Part shown: piece by piece, positions 1-7,951 of the stretch
How the letters are laid out: every line of letters starts with the position of its first letter
How positions within the stretch are numbered: position 1 is the first letter of the stretch
From: JALZAA01 sp035316025
Lineage (GTDB): Bacteria > Actinomycetota > Acidimicrobiia > IMCC26256 > JACDBD01
Direction: 5' to 3'
NCBI GenBank assembly: GCA_035316025.1
Contig: DATFXL010000109.1
Coordinates: 1-34,603 of the forward strand
DNA: 34,603 nt
The notes under the pieces: model-generated
The model's database searches: none
The model's input: only the letters and a program-made list of their open reading frames with translations
Told to the model about the DNA's origin: nothing
Program-made: the position numbers and the translations under genes

Positions 1-239
1 TCGAAGTCGAAAGTCGTGCGCCCGGCGCCCTCGAGCGCCTGCAGCTCGCCCATGAAGATGCCGTGCATGAGCTGACGGGCGCGGTCGGGCGCCGCCGGGC
101 GCTCGGGCTGGAGCTTGGCCGACCCCGTGTTGCGCTCGGCCACTTTGGCCTGGCGCGGGTCCAGCATGGCGTCCTGGATCTGCACCCGTACGAAGCGAGA
201 GTCGCGAGCGAGCTCCTCGACGGGGAGGATCTTCTTCAT
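1..239 (-). CDS. Ferritin-like protein, 3' part beyond the window
   Basis: The ATG is at 239 and its ATGA overlaps the stop of the upstream gene, so the two are probably translationally coupled. The 79 visible residues open with MKKILPVEELARDSRFVRV and contain the helical stretch MHGIFMGELQALEGAGRT at about 58-75. That stretch, with its Glu near the start of a helix, resembles helix 1 of the DUF455-type ferritin-like fold, in which such residues bind a metal pair. Most of the protein lies off the left edge, so the other ligands cannot be checked. A role in metal-dependent oxidation or iron handling is inference; the reading frame is secure from the coupling and coding bias. Confidence 0.65.
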   Translation of the reverse strand, partial: MKKILPVEELARDSRFVRVQIQDAMLDPRQAKVAERNTGSAKLQPERPAAPDRARQLMHGIFMGELQALEGAGRTTFDF

Positions 240-910
240 CCGACTGCTACCCCCTCCGACGCATCCGCGCCGGCCTCTTCGCCTGTTCCAATGCTACCGG
301 GGCCGGTGATGCCGCCGGCCGCGACGATCAGATCTTCGAGCTGCCTCTGCCGGTTGGTGGCGCGCTCGACCTCTTCCGCCGAGGTGATCAGCGACTGTAA
401 GAGCATCTCGCCCTCGCGCCAGTCCTCGAACTCGTCCTGCAAGATGAATTTCAGCGACCGCATCGTCGGCGCGTCGGTGATCCTGCTCGTCGCGTTGAGG
501 TGGAAGGTGTATGCGGCGATCTTGCGCGGGATCAGCACCCGGTAGACGCCGACCAGCTTCTCGATCGTGAGCTCCGGCGCCTCGGGGTCGCGCACGCCGT
601 CCACGAAGGCGACCATCGCGTCGTTGGGCGGCTCAGTCAGCCGCTCCGTGTTCATCTCGCGCAACTCCGGCAGGCGCTTGTTCCAGAGCTCGGCGTGCCA
701 GGCGTGGTGGTAGCAGTGGCGGCCGAGGACGAGCTTGACGTCGAGCTCGGGGACGGTCGCCACCCAGCCGCCGAGTGCCTCGAAGAGCCGCATCTCGATC
801 CACTTGTAGTTGCCGACCCGGCGGGCGGACTCGACGACGCCGAAGAGCCCCGGCAGCTCACGCCGGTCCCACGGGGCAAAGGCGGGACGAGGCTGGCCCG
901 GTTCGGTCAC
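236..910 (-). CDS. Ferritin-like helical protein
   Basis: The protein has 224 residues from a GTG at 910, chosen because a G-rich Shine-Dalgarno sequence lies about ten bases upstream. Upstream codons in the same frame run antisense through the transporter gene. The N-terminal half carries the helical motifs KWIEMRLFEAL and HCYHHAWHAELW (about residues 39-75). A later pair of helices contains YTFHLNATS and DEFEDWREGE. The repeated Glu and His-x-x-His-Ala-Glu pattern fits a four-helix ferritin-like di-metal protein, but I cannot name the family. The last 30 residues are Gly/Ala/Glu-rich and probably disordered. The next gene is also ferritin-like and overlaps by four bases, so the two products may form a complex. 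Function is unknown. Confidence 0.8.
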   Translation of the reverse strand: MTEPGQPRPAFAPWDRRELPGLFGVVESARRVGNYKWIEMRLFEALGGWVATVPELDVKLVLGRHCYHHAWHAELWNKRLPELREMNTERLTEPPNDAMVAFVDGVRDPEAPELTIEKLVGVYRVLIPRKIAAYTFHLNATSRITDAPTMRSLKFILQDEFEDWREGEMLLQSLITSAEEVERATNRQRQLEDLIVAAGGITGPGSIGTGEEAGADASEGVAVG

Positions 911-959
911 GCGCTGATCCCCCCGATCGGTGGCGGCGGACGGGTCATTCTCACTAGGC

Positions 960-977
960 CTTGACCGACCGGTCAAG
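960..977. promoter_or_regulatory. Inverted repeat, TetR-type operator candidate
   Basis: CTTGACC and GGTCAAG are perfect 7-base arms around the 4-base centre GACC. The repeat lies 50 bases upstream of the ferritin-like GTG at 910 and overlaps the stop of the transporter gene. On the minus strand the TTGACC arm could serve as a -35 box, with TGAGAA seventeen bases later as a weak -10. The symmetry and size are typical of TetR-family operators. No tetR gene is in the window, so this is inference from the palindrome and its position. Confidence 0.45.
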
Positions 978-1878
978 TGACGCTCGGCACATCCGCTCGA
1001 GCGCGCCGGCGCGCACCGAGCTCGGCGACGAGGATGCCCGCGAGAATGATGACGGCGCCGAGATAACCGCCCCCGCCGAGTCGCTCGCCCACCGCGTAGC
1101 CGACGAACCCGGCGACGACCGGCTCGAGGAGCTCGATGATGCTGGCGCGCGCCGGCTCGACCCGCCGCTGCGCCCACACCTGGATGCTGAACGCGAACGC
1201 CGAGCAGACCAACCCGGTGAACACGACGGCGAAGACGGCCTGGGCCGTCAGCGTGCCCAGTCCATCGAGCAGGACGAGGGGCAGCGAGAACGCCGCAATC
1301 GCCAGCAGCTCGACGCAAGTGAGCGTCACGACGTCGAAGCGGTTCGCCCACGCGCCCACCTGGACGAACCAGATCCCGAAGAAGAACGCGGTGACGAGAG
1401 TGACCGCGTCGCCGAAGCCGAGGCTCGGCTGCGCGCCGGTGAGCAGGAACAAGCCGAGAACGGCGAGGGCAACCGAGACGAGCACCGACGCGTTCGGTAG
1501 TCGCCGGTACAAGACCGCGGAGATCAAAGGTGTGAACACTGCGAACAACCCAGTGATGAACGCCGAGTTCGAGGTGGTCGTGTGCTGGAGCCCGACGTTC
1601 TGGCACACGTACGCCACGAACGCGGTGAACCCCAGAACGACACCGCAGCCCGCCATGACGCGCGCCGAATCAGTCGGGCGCGCCACCGGTCCACGCCACG
1701 TCCGCTGCAGGGCGAGCGGCAGGAGCGCCACCCCGCCGATCGCGAAGCGCAAGAGGATGAACCCAGTGGCGGTGAGGTCGTCCAGTGCGTCCTGGACGAT
1801 CGTGAAGGTGGCGCCGTACAGGAAACTGGTGACGACGAGCGCCAGCTCCGGGTAGAACGCGCGCAGCCGCGCGTTCAA
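973..1878 (-). CDS. EamA/DMT-family transporter
   Basis: This is an inner-membrane protein of 301 residues with about ten hydrophobic helices arranged as two EamA repeats, the usual size for the drug/metabolite transporter superfamily. Helix 1 (ELALVVTSFLYGATFTI) begins near residue 10. Glu-Pro residues sit at the start of a late helix (IELLEPVVAGFVGYAVGE), as is common in EamA domains. The C-terminus is basic (ELGARRRARA). The likely start is a TTG at 1878 that overlaps the nadE stop (TTGA); it places helix 1 correctly and implies coupling to nadE. No separate Shine-Dalgarno sequence is visible. The substrate cannot be told from sequence; members export amino acids, nucleosides or other metabolites. 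Confidence 0.85.
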   Translation of the reverse strand: MNARLRAFYPELALVVTSFLYGATFTIVQDALDDLTATGFILLRFAIGGVALLPLALQRTWRGPVARPTDSARVMAGCGVVLGFTAFVAYVCQNVGLQHTTTSNSAFITGLFAVFTPLISAVLYRRLPNASVLVSVALAVLGLFLLTGAQPSLGFGDAVTLVTAFFFGIWFVQVGAWANRFDVVTLTCVELLAIAAFSLPLVLLDGLGTLTAQAVFAVVFTGLVCSAFAFSIQVWAQRRVEPARASIIELLEPVVAGFVGYAVGERLGGGGYLGAVIILAGILVAELGARRRARADVPSVT

Positions 1879-3584
1879 CCAGGCCAGCGGTTCGTGATCG
1901 GGAGGCGCCGGTCTTTGCCGAAGGCCTTCGGCGACACGCGCACACCCGGCGGTGCTTGGCGCCGCTTGTACTCGTTGCGGTCGACGAGCATGGCGACCCT
2001 GCGCGCCGTCTCGGCGTCGAACCCGGCCTCTTCGAGCTCGGTCACCGACATGTCCCCTTCGACGTACGACTCGAGGATCGGGTCGAGCACGGTGTAGTCC
2101 GGCAGCGAGTCGCTGTCGCGCTGGTCGGGACGCAGCTCGGCGCTCGGGGGCTTGTCGAGCACCGCCTCGGGGATGACGTCGCGCCCGGCGTGCTCGTTGC
2201 GGTCCCGAGCGAGCGCGTAGACGAGCATCTTGGGGACGTCCTTGATCACGGAGAAGCCACCGGCCATGTCCCCGTACAAGGTCGAGTATCCGGTTGCCAG
2301 CTCGCTCTTGTTGCCCGTCGTCAACACGAGCCCGCCGAACTTGTTCGACAGGCTCATGAGGACCGTTCCCCGGATGCGGGCCTGCAGGTTCTCCTCGGCC
2401 AGCCCCGGCTCGGTACCGCGGAAAGGCTCCGCCAGCATCTCGAGGAAGGCGCTGTGCGCGGACTCGATCGGGACCATGAGCGTCCGGATCCCGAGGTTGG
2501 CGGCGAGGGCCTCGGCGTCGGAGACGCTGCCTTCGCTCGAGAACCGCGACGGCATCAGGACGCCCAGGACACGGTCGGGCCCGAGCGCGTCGCTCGCGAT
2601 CGTCGCGACGAGCGAGGAGTCGATACCGCCCGACAACCCGATGATGACGTCGGTGAAGCCGTTCTTCACGACATAGTCGCGGGTGCCGAGCACGAGCGCC
2701 TCGTAGACCTCGCGGACCGGCGGCAGGACGGCCTCGACACGCGGCGGCTCGGCGCGCTCGCGGAGCTGCGGGTCGGTGACCCTCACCTCGGGTAGCGGCG
2801 GCGCCGACCATCGTCCGCGCGGGTCGAGCAGGCGCTTCCGGAAGGCGGGCCGCACGTCGACGTCGACGACGAGCAGGTCCTCGGCGAACTGGCGGGCCCG
2901 CGCCATGAGCTGGCCTTGCTCGTCGAACACCAGCGATCCGCCGTCGAAGACGAGCTCGTCCTGACCGCCGACGAGATTGACATAGACGACAGGGACCGAC
3001 GCGTCGGCGGCCCGGGTGGAGAGCATCGTCTCGCGCTCCCGTAGGCGACCGGCGTAGTACGGCGACCCGTTGATGTTCACGACGAGCTCGGCGCCCCCAG
3101 CGGCCTGGGTGATGATCGGCCCGCTCGGGCTCCAGGCATCCTCGCAGATCGTCACGGCCACGCGTGTGCCGGCGACGTTGAACAGCGGGCCGTCGGTGAC
3201 GGAGGCCGTGAAGTACCGCTGCTCGTCGAACACGGTCGAGTTCGGGAGCTTGTGCTTGCGGTACACGCCATGGACCTTGCCGTTCGCACAGACGGCGGCC
3301 GCGTTGTAGAGATCGCGTTCTAGAAGCGGGTAACCGAGCACCGCTGTCGCCCGCCCGGTGCGGGCCGCGACCTTCTCCATGCTCTCCTGGGCTTGGGCGA
3401 CGAACGCGGGCCGCAGTAGCAGGTCCTCGGGCGGATAACCGGTGATCGCCAGCTCCGGGAAGGCGACGAGATCGCACGCCTCGCCTTCGGCTCGCTCGTA
3501 GGCGTCGAGGATGCGCGCCGCGTTGCCCTCGAGATCACCGACGACGAGGTCCAGCTGTGCGAGTCCGACCCGGAGTCTGGGCAC
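1875..3584 (-). CDS. nadE: Glutamine-dependent NAD(+) synthetase
   Basis: This cytoplasmic enzyme of 569 residues amidates nicotinic acid adenine dinucleotide to NAD, using ammonia from glutamine. The N-terminal nitrilase-type glutaminase domain keeps the Glu-Lys-Cys triad: Glu44 in AFPELAITGY, Lys112 in KHKLPNSTVF and Cys147 in VTICEDAW. The C-terminal synthetase domain has the ATP pyrophosphatase loop SGGIDSS at about 318-324 and GDMAGGFSVIKDVPK further on. Its length is nearer to short bacterial two-domain forms than to the longer mycobacterial enzyme. The GTG at 3584 is preceded by a -10-like hexamer at leaderless spacing and no Shine-Dalgarno. It is divergent from glnE across 44 bases and overlaps the transporter gene downstream. 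Confidence 0.95.
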   Translation of the reverse strand: MPRLRVGLAQLDLVVGDLEGNAARILDAYERAEGEACDLVAFPELAITGYPPEDLLLRPAFVAQAQESMEKVAARTGRATAVLGYPLLERDLYNAAAVCANGKVHGVYRKHKLPNSTVFDEQRYFTASVTDGPLFNVAGTRVAVTICEDAWSPSGPIITQAAGGAELVVNINGSPYYAGRLRERETMLSTRAADASVPVVYVNLVGGQDELVFDGGSLVFDEQGQLMARARQFAEDLLVVDVDVRPAFRKRLLDPRGRWSAPPLPEVRVTDPQLRERAEPPRVEAVLPPVREVYEALVLGTRDYVVKNGFTDVIIGLSGGIDSSLVATIASDALGPDRVLGVLMPSRFSSEGSVSDAEALAANLGIRTLMVPIESAHSAFLEMLAEPFRGTEPGLAEENLQARIRGTVLMSLSNKFGGLVLTTGNKSELATGYSTLYGDMAGGFSVIKDVPKMLVYALARDRNEHAGRDVIPEAVLDKPPSAELRPDQRDSDSLPDYTVLDPILESYVEGDMSVTELEEAGFDAETARRVAMLVDRNEYKRRQAPPGVRVSPKAFGKDRRLPITNRWPG

Positions 3585-3596
3585 ACAACAAGGATA
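3585..3596 (-). promoter_or_regulatory. Leaderless -10 element of nadE
   Basis: On the minus strand TATCCT (3596-3591) is followed by six bases and then the GTG of nadE. TATCCT fits the TANNNT -10 consensus, and six bases is the distance from -10 to transcription start, so the message would begin at the start codon. No purine-rich Shine-Dalgarno sequence is present. The -35 region is not recognisable. Confidence 0.55.
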
Positions 3597-3616
3597 CGAG
3601 GGCCGGCTCCGTGGGC

Positions 3617-3628
3617 GACACTGGTCTT
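3617..3628 (+). promoter_or_regulatory. Leaderless -10 element of glnE
   Basis: GACACT (3617-3622) ends six bases before GTG 3629, with spacer GGTCTT. The element is nearly identical to the one before glnA2 (CACACT, then GGTCGC). It points to GTG 3629 rather than GTG 3611 or ATG 3638 as the start of glnE. The promoter lies 20 bases from the divergent nadE element. Confidence 0.55.
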
Positions 3629-6409
3629 GTGGCGCGGATGCTTCTCTCGCCCGAGTTGAGCGATTCGGTCGAACGCTCGGCCGACCCGACGGCGGCCCGG
3701 GCCCTCCTGTCGCGTCTGGTCGAGGACCACCCCGCTCTGGGGGAGGAGCTGTCCAGCGATGCGCGCGTGCGAGGCGCGCTCGTGGCGCTGAGCGCGGCGT
3801 CGCGCTCGCTGTCGAGCGCGGTGGTCCGTGACCCGTCGCTGCTCGATCCGCTGCGCGACGGAGACAGCTTCGTGCGCGAACGCGGGTTGTCCGAATACCG
3901 CGAATCGGCAGCGGGCTTCGTCACCCCGTCGGAAGACGGCCGGGGCGCGCTGCGCCGTTGGAAGCAACGCGAGCTGTTGCGCATCGCGGCTCGGGACCTG
4001 CTCCGCGTGGCCGACTTGCCCGCCGTCGGCCGCGAGCTCGCGGCAGTGGCGACGACATGCCTGGAGTGTGCGCTCGACCTCGTTGCGCCGGACGTCCAAC
4101 TCGCGATCATCGGGATGGGGAAGCTCGGCGGACGCGAGCTCAACTACGCGAGCGATGTCGACGTCTTGTTCGTGCACTACGGCGACGGCCTAGCCGCAGA
4201 GCGTGCCGCGCGGGCTGTGCTCACGACGATGAGCGAGCCGACGGCCGATGGGATCGTGTTCCGCACGGACGCCGACCTACGCCCGGAAGGCCGGTCGGGG
4301 TCGTTGTCGCGCACGCTCGACGCGTACGCCGCTTACTACGAGCGGTGGGCGCAGCCGTGGGAGTTCCAGGCGCTCCTGAAGGCGCATCCAGTCGCCGGCG
4401 ACACCGAGCTCGGTCGCCGGTTCGCCGAGCTGGTCCAGCCCTTCGTCTGGCCCGAGGTCCTCGACCCCGACGCTGTCCGCTCGGTGCGGGCTATGAAAGC
4501 CCGCGCCGAAGGAGAGATGAACCGTCGTGGGCTCGCCGATCGAGAGGTGAAGCGCGGTCGCGGCGGTATCCGCGACATCGAGTTCGCCGTCCAGCTCCTC
4601 CAGCTCGTACACGGGCGGCACGACACCTCGATCCGATCCTCCACGACGCTCGACGCGCTCGCGCAGCTGGCTGCCGGCGGGTACATCGAGCTCGACGATG
4701 CGGCACAGCTCGACGACGCGTACCGCTTCCTCCGCACTGTCGAACACCGCCTGCAGCTCCAGGACGAACAGCAGACGCACACGCTGCCGGCCGACATCGC
4801 TGCCCGCATGCGGCTGGCCCGAGTGCTCGACTACCGCGACCGCGGCGACGAGACCGCACTCGACCTGTTCGAGGCTGACTATCGCGGGTGCCAGAACCGG
4901 GTGCGTTCGATTTACGAGCGCCTCTTCTTCGCGCCGCTGCTCGACACGCTGGCTGGAGCCGGACCCCTGACACCGGAGGCGGTCGAGGAGCGTCTGGCCG
5001 CGTTCGGCTTCCTCGACGTCGCCCGCACGCGCGCTGCCTTACGCGAGCTGACGCAGGGACTGACGCGGCGTTCTCGAGTCATGCAGCAGCTGCTGCCGGT
5101 GATCCTGAGCTGGCTGTCGGGGACGCCGGACCCCGACCTCGGCCTGCTCCAGCTGCGACGCCTCGCCGAGGGCGAAGCCCGTTCGGCGTCGCTCGCCCGC
5201 ACGTTCCGGGAATCGCCACAGGCCGCCGAGCGCACCTGCCGGCTGCTCGGCTCGAGCCGTCTGCTCGGCGACGCCCTCCGGCGGCAGCCCGACTTCGTCG
5301 AGACGCTCGGCGACGACGATGCGCTCGCCCGCGAGAAGTCGCGTGACGAGCTGGTGGAGGAGGCGCTTGGCACCCTGACGTGGCGCGCGAGCCCCGACGA
5401 GCGCAGAGTGGGGCTGCGGCGGTTCAAGCGGCGTGAGGTGCTCCGTATCGCTGCGCGCGACGTCCTCGGGTTCGCCTCGATCGAGGCCACGGAGCGTGAG
5501 CTCGCCCGGCTCGCCGACGCGTGCGTCGAGGCCGCGCTGCGGGCGCTCGGGCCCTCGCTGCCGTTCGCCGTCATCGGCATGGGGCGCTTCGGCGGCGCCG
5601 AGCTCAGCTACGCATCCGACCTCGACGTGCTCTTCGTCTACGACGGCGAGGACGCGGCCGATTTCCGCGCCGCCGAGAAGGTCGCCGAGCAGCTGCTGAC
5701 CGAGCTCGGAGGCATCACCCCGGAAGGTCAGACCTTCCGCGTCGACCCCGACCTGCGACCCGAGGGCAAGAAGGGCGCCCTCGCCCGCAGCTTGTCGGGC
5801 TACCAGGCGTACTACGAGCGTTGGGCGCAGACCTGGGAGTTCCAGGCGCTCCTGAAAGCGCGCTCCGTCGCGGGCGAGGCCGCAGTCGCCGCGCGGTTCG
5901 AGGCGCTCATCGAGCCGTTCGTGTATCGCGACCCGTTCCCCGAGGACGCGGTACGGGAGGTTCGCCGCATGAAGGCGCGCATCGAGCGCGAGCGCATCCC
6001 TCCCGGCGATGACCCGCGCTTCCACCTCAAGCTCGGTCGGGGCTCGCTGTCAGACGTCGAGTTCACCGCGCAGCTCCTCCAGCTCCAACACGGCGCGAGA
6101 CATCCGGAGATCCGTGTGACGTCGACGATCGATGCACTTCATGCCCTTCGAACCGCGGCGCTGCTCGACGCAGGCGACGCCGCCGCCCTCGAGGAGGCGT
6201 ACCGGTTCTGTGAGCGCGCTCGCAACGCTAGCTATCTGCTCACCGGACGCCCCGGCGATTCGCTTCCGACCGACGGTCAGGAAGCGACTCGGCTGGCCCG
6301 CCTGCTCGGCTACGAGCTCGAGTCCCAGGCTCGGCTGCGCGACGACTACCGACGCGTGACTCGCCGCGCGCGCAAAGTCGTCGAGCGAGTGTTCTACGGG
6401 CGCGCGTGA
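3629..6409 (+). CDS. glnE: Bifunctional glutamine synthetase adenylyltransferase/deadenylylase
   Basis: This protein of 926 residues adjusts glutamine synthetase activity by adding or removing AMP on a conserved tyrosine, according to nitrogen status. Two homologous nucleotidyltransferase halves are visible. The first has IIGMGKLGGRELNYASDVDVL near residue 160 and the second has VIGMGRFGGAELSYASDLDVL near residue 650. Both keep the Gly-x-Gly-Gly and Ser-Asp-x-Asp metal-binding pattern, so both activities are expected. Each half continues with a RRMKAR-type and RGGIRD/RGSLSD-type motif of the family. The likely target in the window is GlnA (7952-9391), which has the Tyr site. Its length fits the family. 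It ends seven bases from the convergent protease gene. Confidence 0.95.
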   Translation: MARMLLSPELSDSVERSADPTAARALLSRLVEDHPALGEELSSDARVRGALVALSAASRSLSSAVVRDPSLLDPLRDGDSFVRERGLSEYRESAAGFVTPSEDGRGALRRWKQRELLRIAARDLLRVADLPAVGRELAAVATTCLECALDLVAPDVQLAIIGMGKLGGRELNYASDVDVLFVHYGDGLAAERAARAVLTTMSEPTADGIVFRTDADLRPEGRSGSLSRTLDAYAAYYERWAQPWEFQALLKAHPVAGDTELGRRFAELVQPFVWPEVLDPDAVRSVRAMKARAEGEMNRRGLADREVKRGRGGIRDIEFAVQLLQLVHGRHDTSIRSSTTLDALAQLAAGGYIELDDAAQLDDAYRFLRTVEHRLQLQDEQQTHTLPADIAARMRLARVLDYRDRGDETALDLFEADYRGCQNRVRSIYERLFFAPLLDTLAGAGPLTPEAVEERLAAFGFLDVARTRAALRELTQGLTRRSRVMQQLLPVILSWLSGTPDPDLGLLQLRRLAEGEARSASLARTFRESPQAAERTCRLLGSSRLLGDALRRQPDFVETLGDDDALAREKSRDELVEEALGTLTWRASPDERRVGLRRFKRREVLRIAARDVLGFASIEATERELARLADACVEAALRALGPSLPFAVIGMGRFGGAELSYASDLDVLFVYDGEDAADFRAAEKVAEQLLTELGGITPEGQTFRVDPDLRPEGKKGALARSLSGYQAYYERWAQTWEFQALLKARSVAGEAAVAARFEALIEPFVYRDPFPEDAVREVRRMKARIERERIPPGDDPRFHLKLGRGSLSDVEFTAQLLQLQHGARHPEIRVTSTIDALHALRTAALLDAGDAAALEEAYRFCERARNASYLLTGRPGDSLPTDGQEATRLARLLGYELESQARLRDDYRRVTRRARKVVERVFYGRA

Positions 6410-6416
6410 ACGCCGG

Positions 6417-7775
6417 CTACGGGCAGGTGGTGCCGGCGAGTTGCGGGTTCACCATCCCGGCACCGAACTGGTTCGCCGACCCGAGGTTCGTCGCCGTCGC
6501 CTTGAGCCGCGTCTTCACCTGGTCGGCGGTGCAGTTTCCATGGGCCAGGAGCAGCGCGGCGGCCGCGGAGACATGCGGGGTCGCCATCGACGTTCCGGCG
6601 ATCGAGTTGTAACCACCGTCGTTCCAGGTCGACAGCACGTCGCCGGATGATCCGCAACCGCACGCCGCGCCGCCCGGTGCCGAGAGATCGAGATACCCTG
6701 CTTTGTTTCCGCTGGTGCCGTAGGAGGGATGACCCGGCGGACTCGCGTTCGTCGTCGCCGCGACGCCGATGACGTTGTTCCCCGGGGCCGAGTACGCCGC
6801 CGGATACGACGCCGGGCCGTTGGTCCCATCGTTCCCACCCGCGGCGACGACCACCACGTTGTGCTGGTCGGCGTACTGCACTGCGCTGAGTTCGGACGCT
6901 TCCGCGCCGCCGCCGAGGCTCAGGTTGATCACTCCCGCGCCGTTGTCGACGGCCCACGTGATCCCATTGGCGACGTCGCTGGTGAACCCGCTGCCGTCAC
7001 CGCACAGCACCTGCACGGGCAAGATCTTGACGCCGGGCGCGGTACCGGAGATACCGGTGCTGTTGTTGCTGTTCGCCGCGATGATCCCGGACACGTGGGT
7101 GCCGTGCCCGCTCGGATCCGTGGTGCCACCGGGGCCGTCGAACGACGTCCCGCCACTGTTGTCGTGCAGGAAGAAGTGGCCGGTCAGCACCTGCCCCGCC
7201 AGGTCGGGATGGTTCGCCAGGACGCCCGTGTCGACGTCCGCAACCGTGACCCCGGCTCCCTGGGACCCGTCGGCAGCCCATGCCGCGACGAACGGCACTT
7301 CCGTGAACGACCACTGTTGCGCGAACAACGGGTCGTTCGGGTTCGCGAGCGCCTTCACCGGCCTGTCGACATCGACAGCGTGGAGATCCCCGTCGGCGGC
7401 CTTCTGCTCGGCAATTGACGCTGCTTCGTCGGGCGATCGCACCGGAGTCGACGTGATCTGCGGCCTTCCGCCCTTCTCCTCCACCGTCACGATCGGGATC
7501 TCGCCGTTCTTGTTCCGGACGCCCGTGGTCGCGGCGACGTCGCGTGCCCGCGCGCCCGCTTCCTGCGGCGGGATCGGCCGGTCGGACGGCGGGCGCGACG
7601 GCTCGTCCTTTCCTGCCGTCGGTGAGGCCGCGCCGACGCTCAGGCACGGCTGCGCCTGCGGCGGTGGAGGTGGGGGGGGGGGCGGCGGTGGGGCGCCGAA
7701 GCACGCGGTCGCGACGACGGCGACGACCACCGCCCCGACCCCGACCGCGGCGCGGTGGCGTCCTGCCCGTCTCAT
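6417..7775 (-). CDS. Subtilisin-like serine protease lipoprotein (S8 family)
   Basis: This predicted cell-surface protease has 452 residues. A basic N-terminus and hydrophobic stretch end in a lipobox with Cys25 (VATAC). A run of eleven prolines follows directly, presumably a spacer through the wall. Residues 85-150 look like an I9-type propeptide or linker. The catalytic triad is complete: Asp182 in DVDTG, His224 in GHGTHVSG and Ser396 in GTSMATPH, with oxyanion Asn315 in AAGGND. Several cysteines in the C-terminal half (371-375, 415, 451) could form disulphides. TAACCT eight bases before the ATG may be the -10 of a nearly leaderless message. The polyproline tract is encoded by an 11-base homopolymer, so slippage could shift the frame. 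Substrate unknown. Confidence 0.93.
   Translation of the reverse strand: MRRAGRHRAAVGVGAVVVAVVATACFGAPPPPPPPPPPPQAQPCLSVGAASPTAGKDEPSRPPSDRPIPPQEAGARARDVAATTGVRNKNGEIPIVTVEEKGGRPQITSTPVRSPDEAASIAEQKAADGDLHAVDVDRPVKALANPNDPLFAQQWSFTEVPFVAAWAADGSQGAGVTVADVDTGVLANHPDLAGQVLTGHFFLHDNSGGTSFDGPGGTTDPSGHGTHVSGIIAANSNNSTGISGTAPGVKILPVQVLCGDGSGFTSDVANGITWAVDNGAGVINLSLGGGAEASELSAVQYADQHNVVVVAAGGNDGTNGPASYPAAYSAPGNNVIGVAATTNASPPGHPSYGTSGNKAGYLDLSAPGGAACGCGSSGDVLSTWNDGGYNSIAGTSMATPHVSAAAALLLAHGNCTADQVKTRLKATATNLGSANQFGAGMVNPQLAGTTCP
7672..7682. repeat. Poly-G/C tract of 11 bases inside the protease gene
   Basis: Eleven consecutive G on the plus strand form part of the codons for the polyproline spacer just after the lipobox of the subtilase. 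Tracts of this length are slippage-prone; gain or loss of one base would truncate the protease early. Whether it varies in the population cannot be told from one sequence. It is also a place where sequencing error is likely. Confidence 0.9.
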
Positions 7776-7951
7776 CGGCGCTGAGGTTAGCCGCCGCGTT
7801 GCGCCCCACGAGGGCGTCTAGATGCCCCCAGGAAATGGAGACCAACCGGCTGATGAGAGCCCTCTCGATTGCCAGCCCGCTCTGGCGCGCTGGACGTCGT
7901 CCACGACGAGAAGGGTCAGAGGCGTTGACGCCGCGCCCGGTCGCTCACGCG

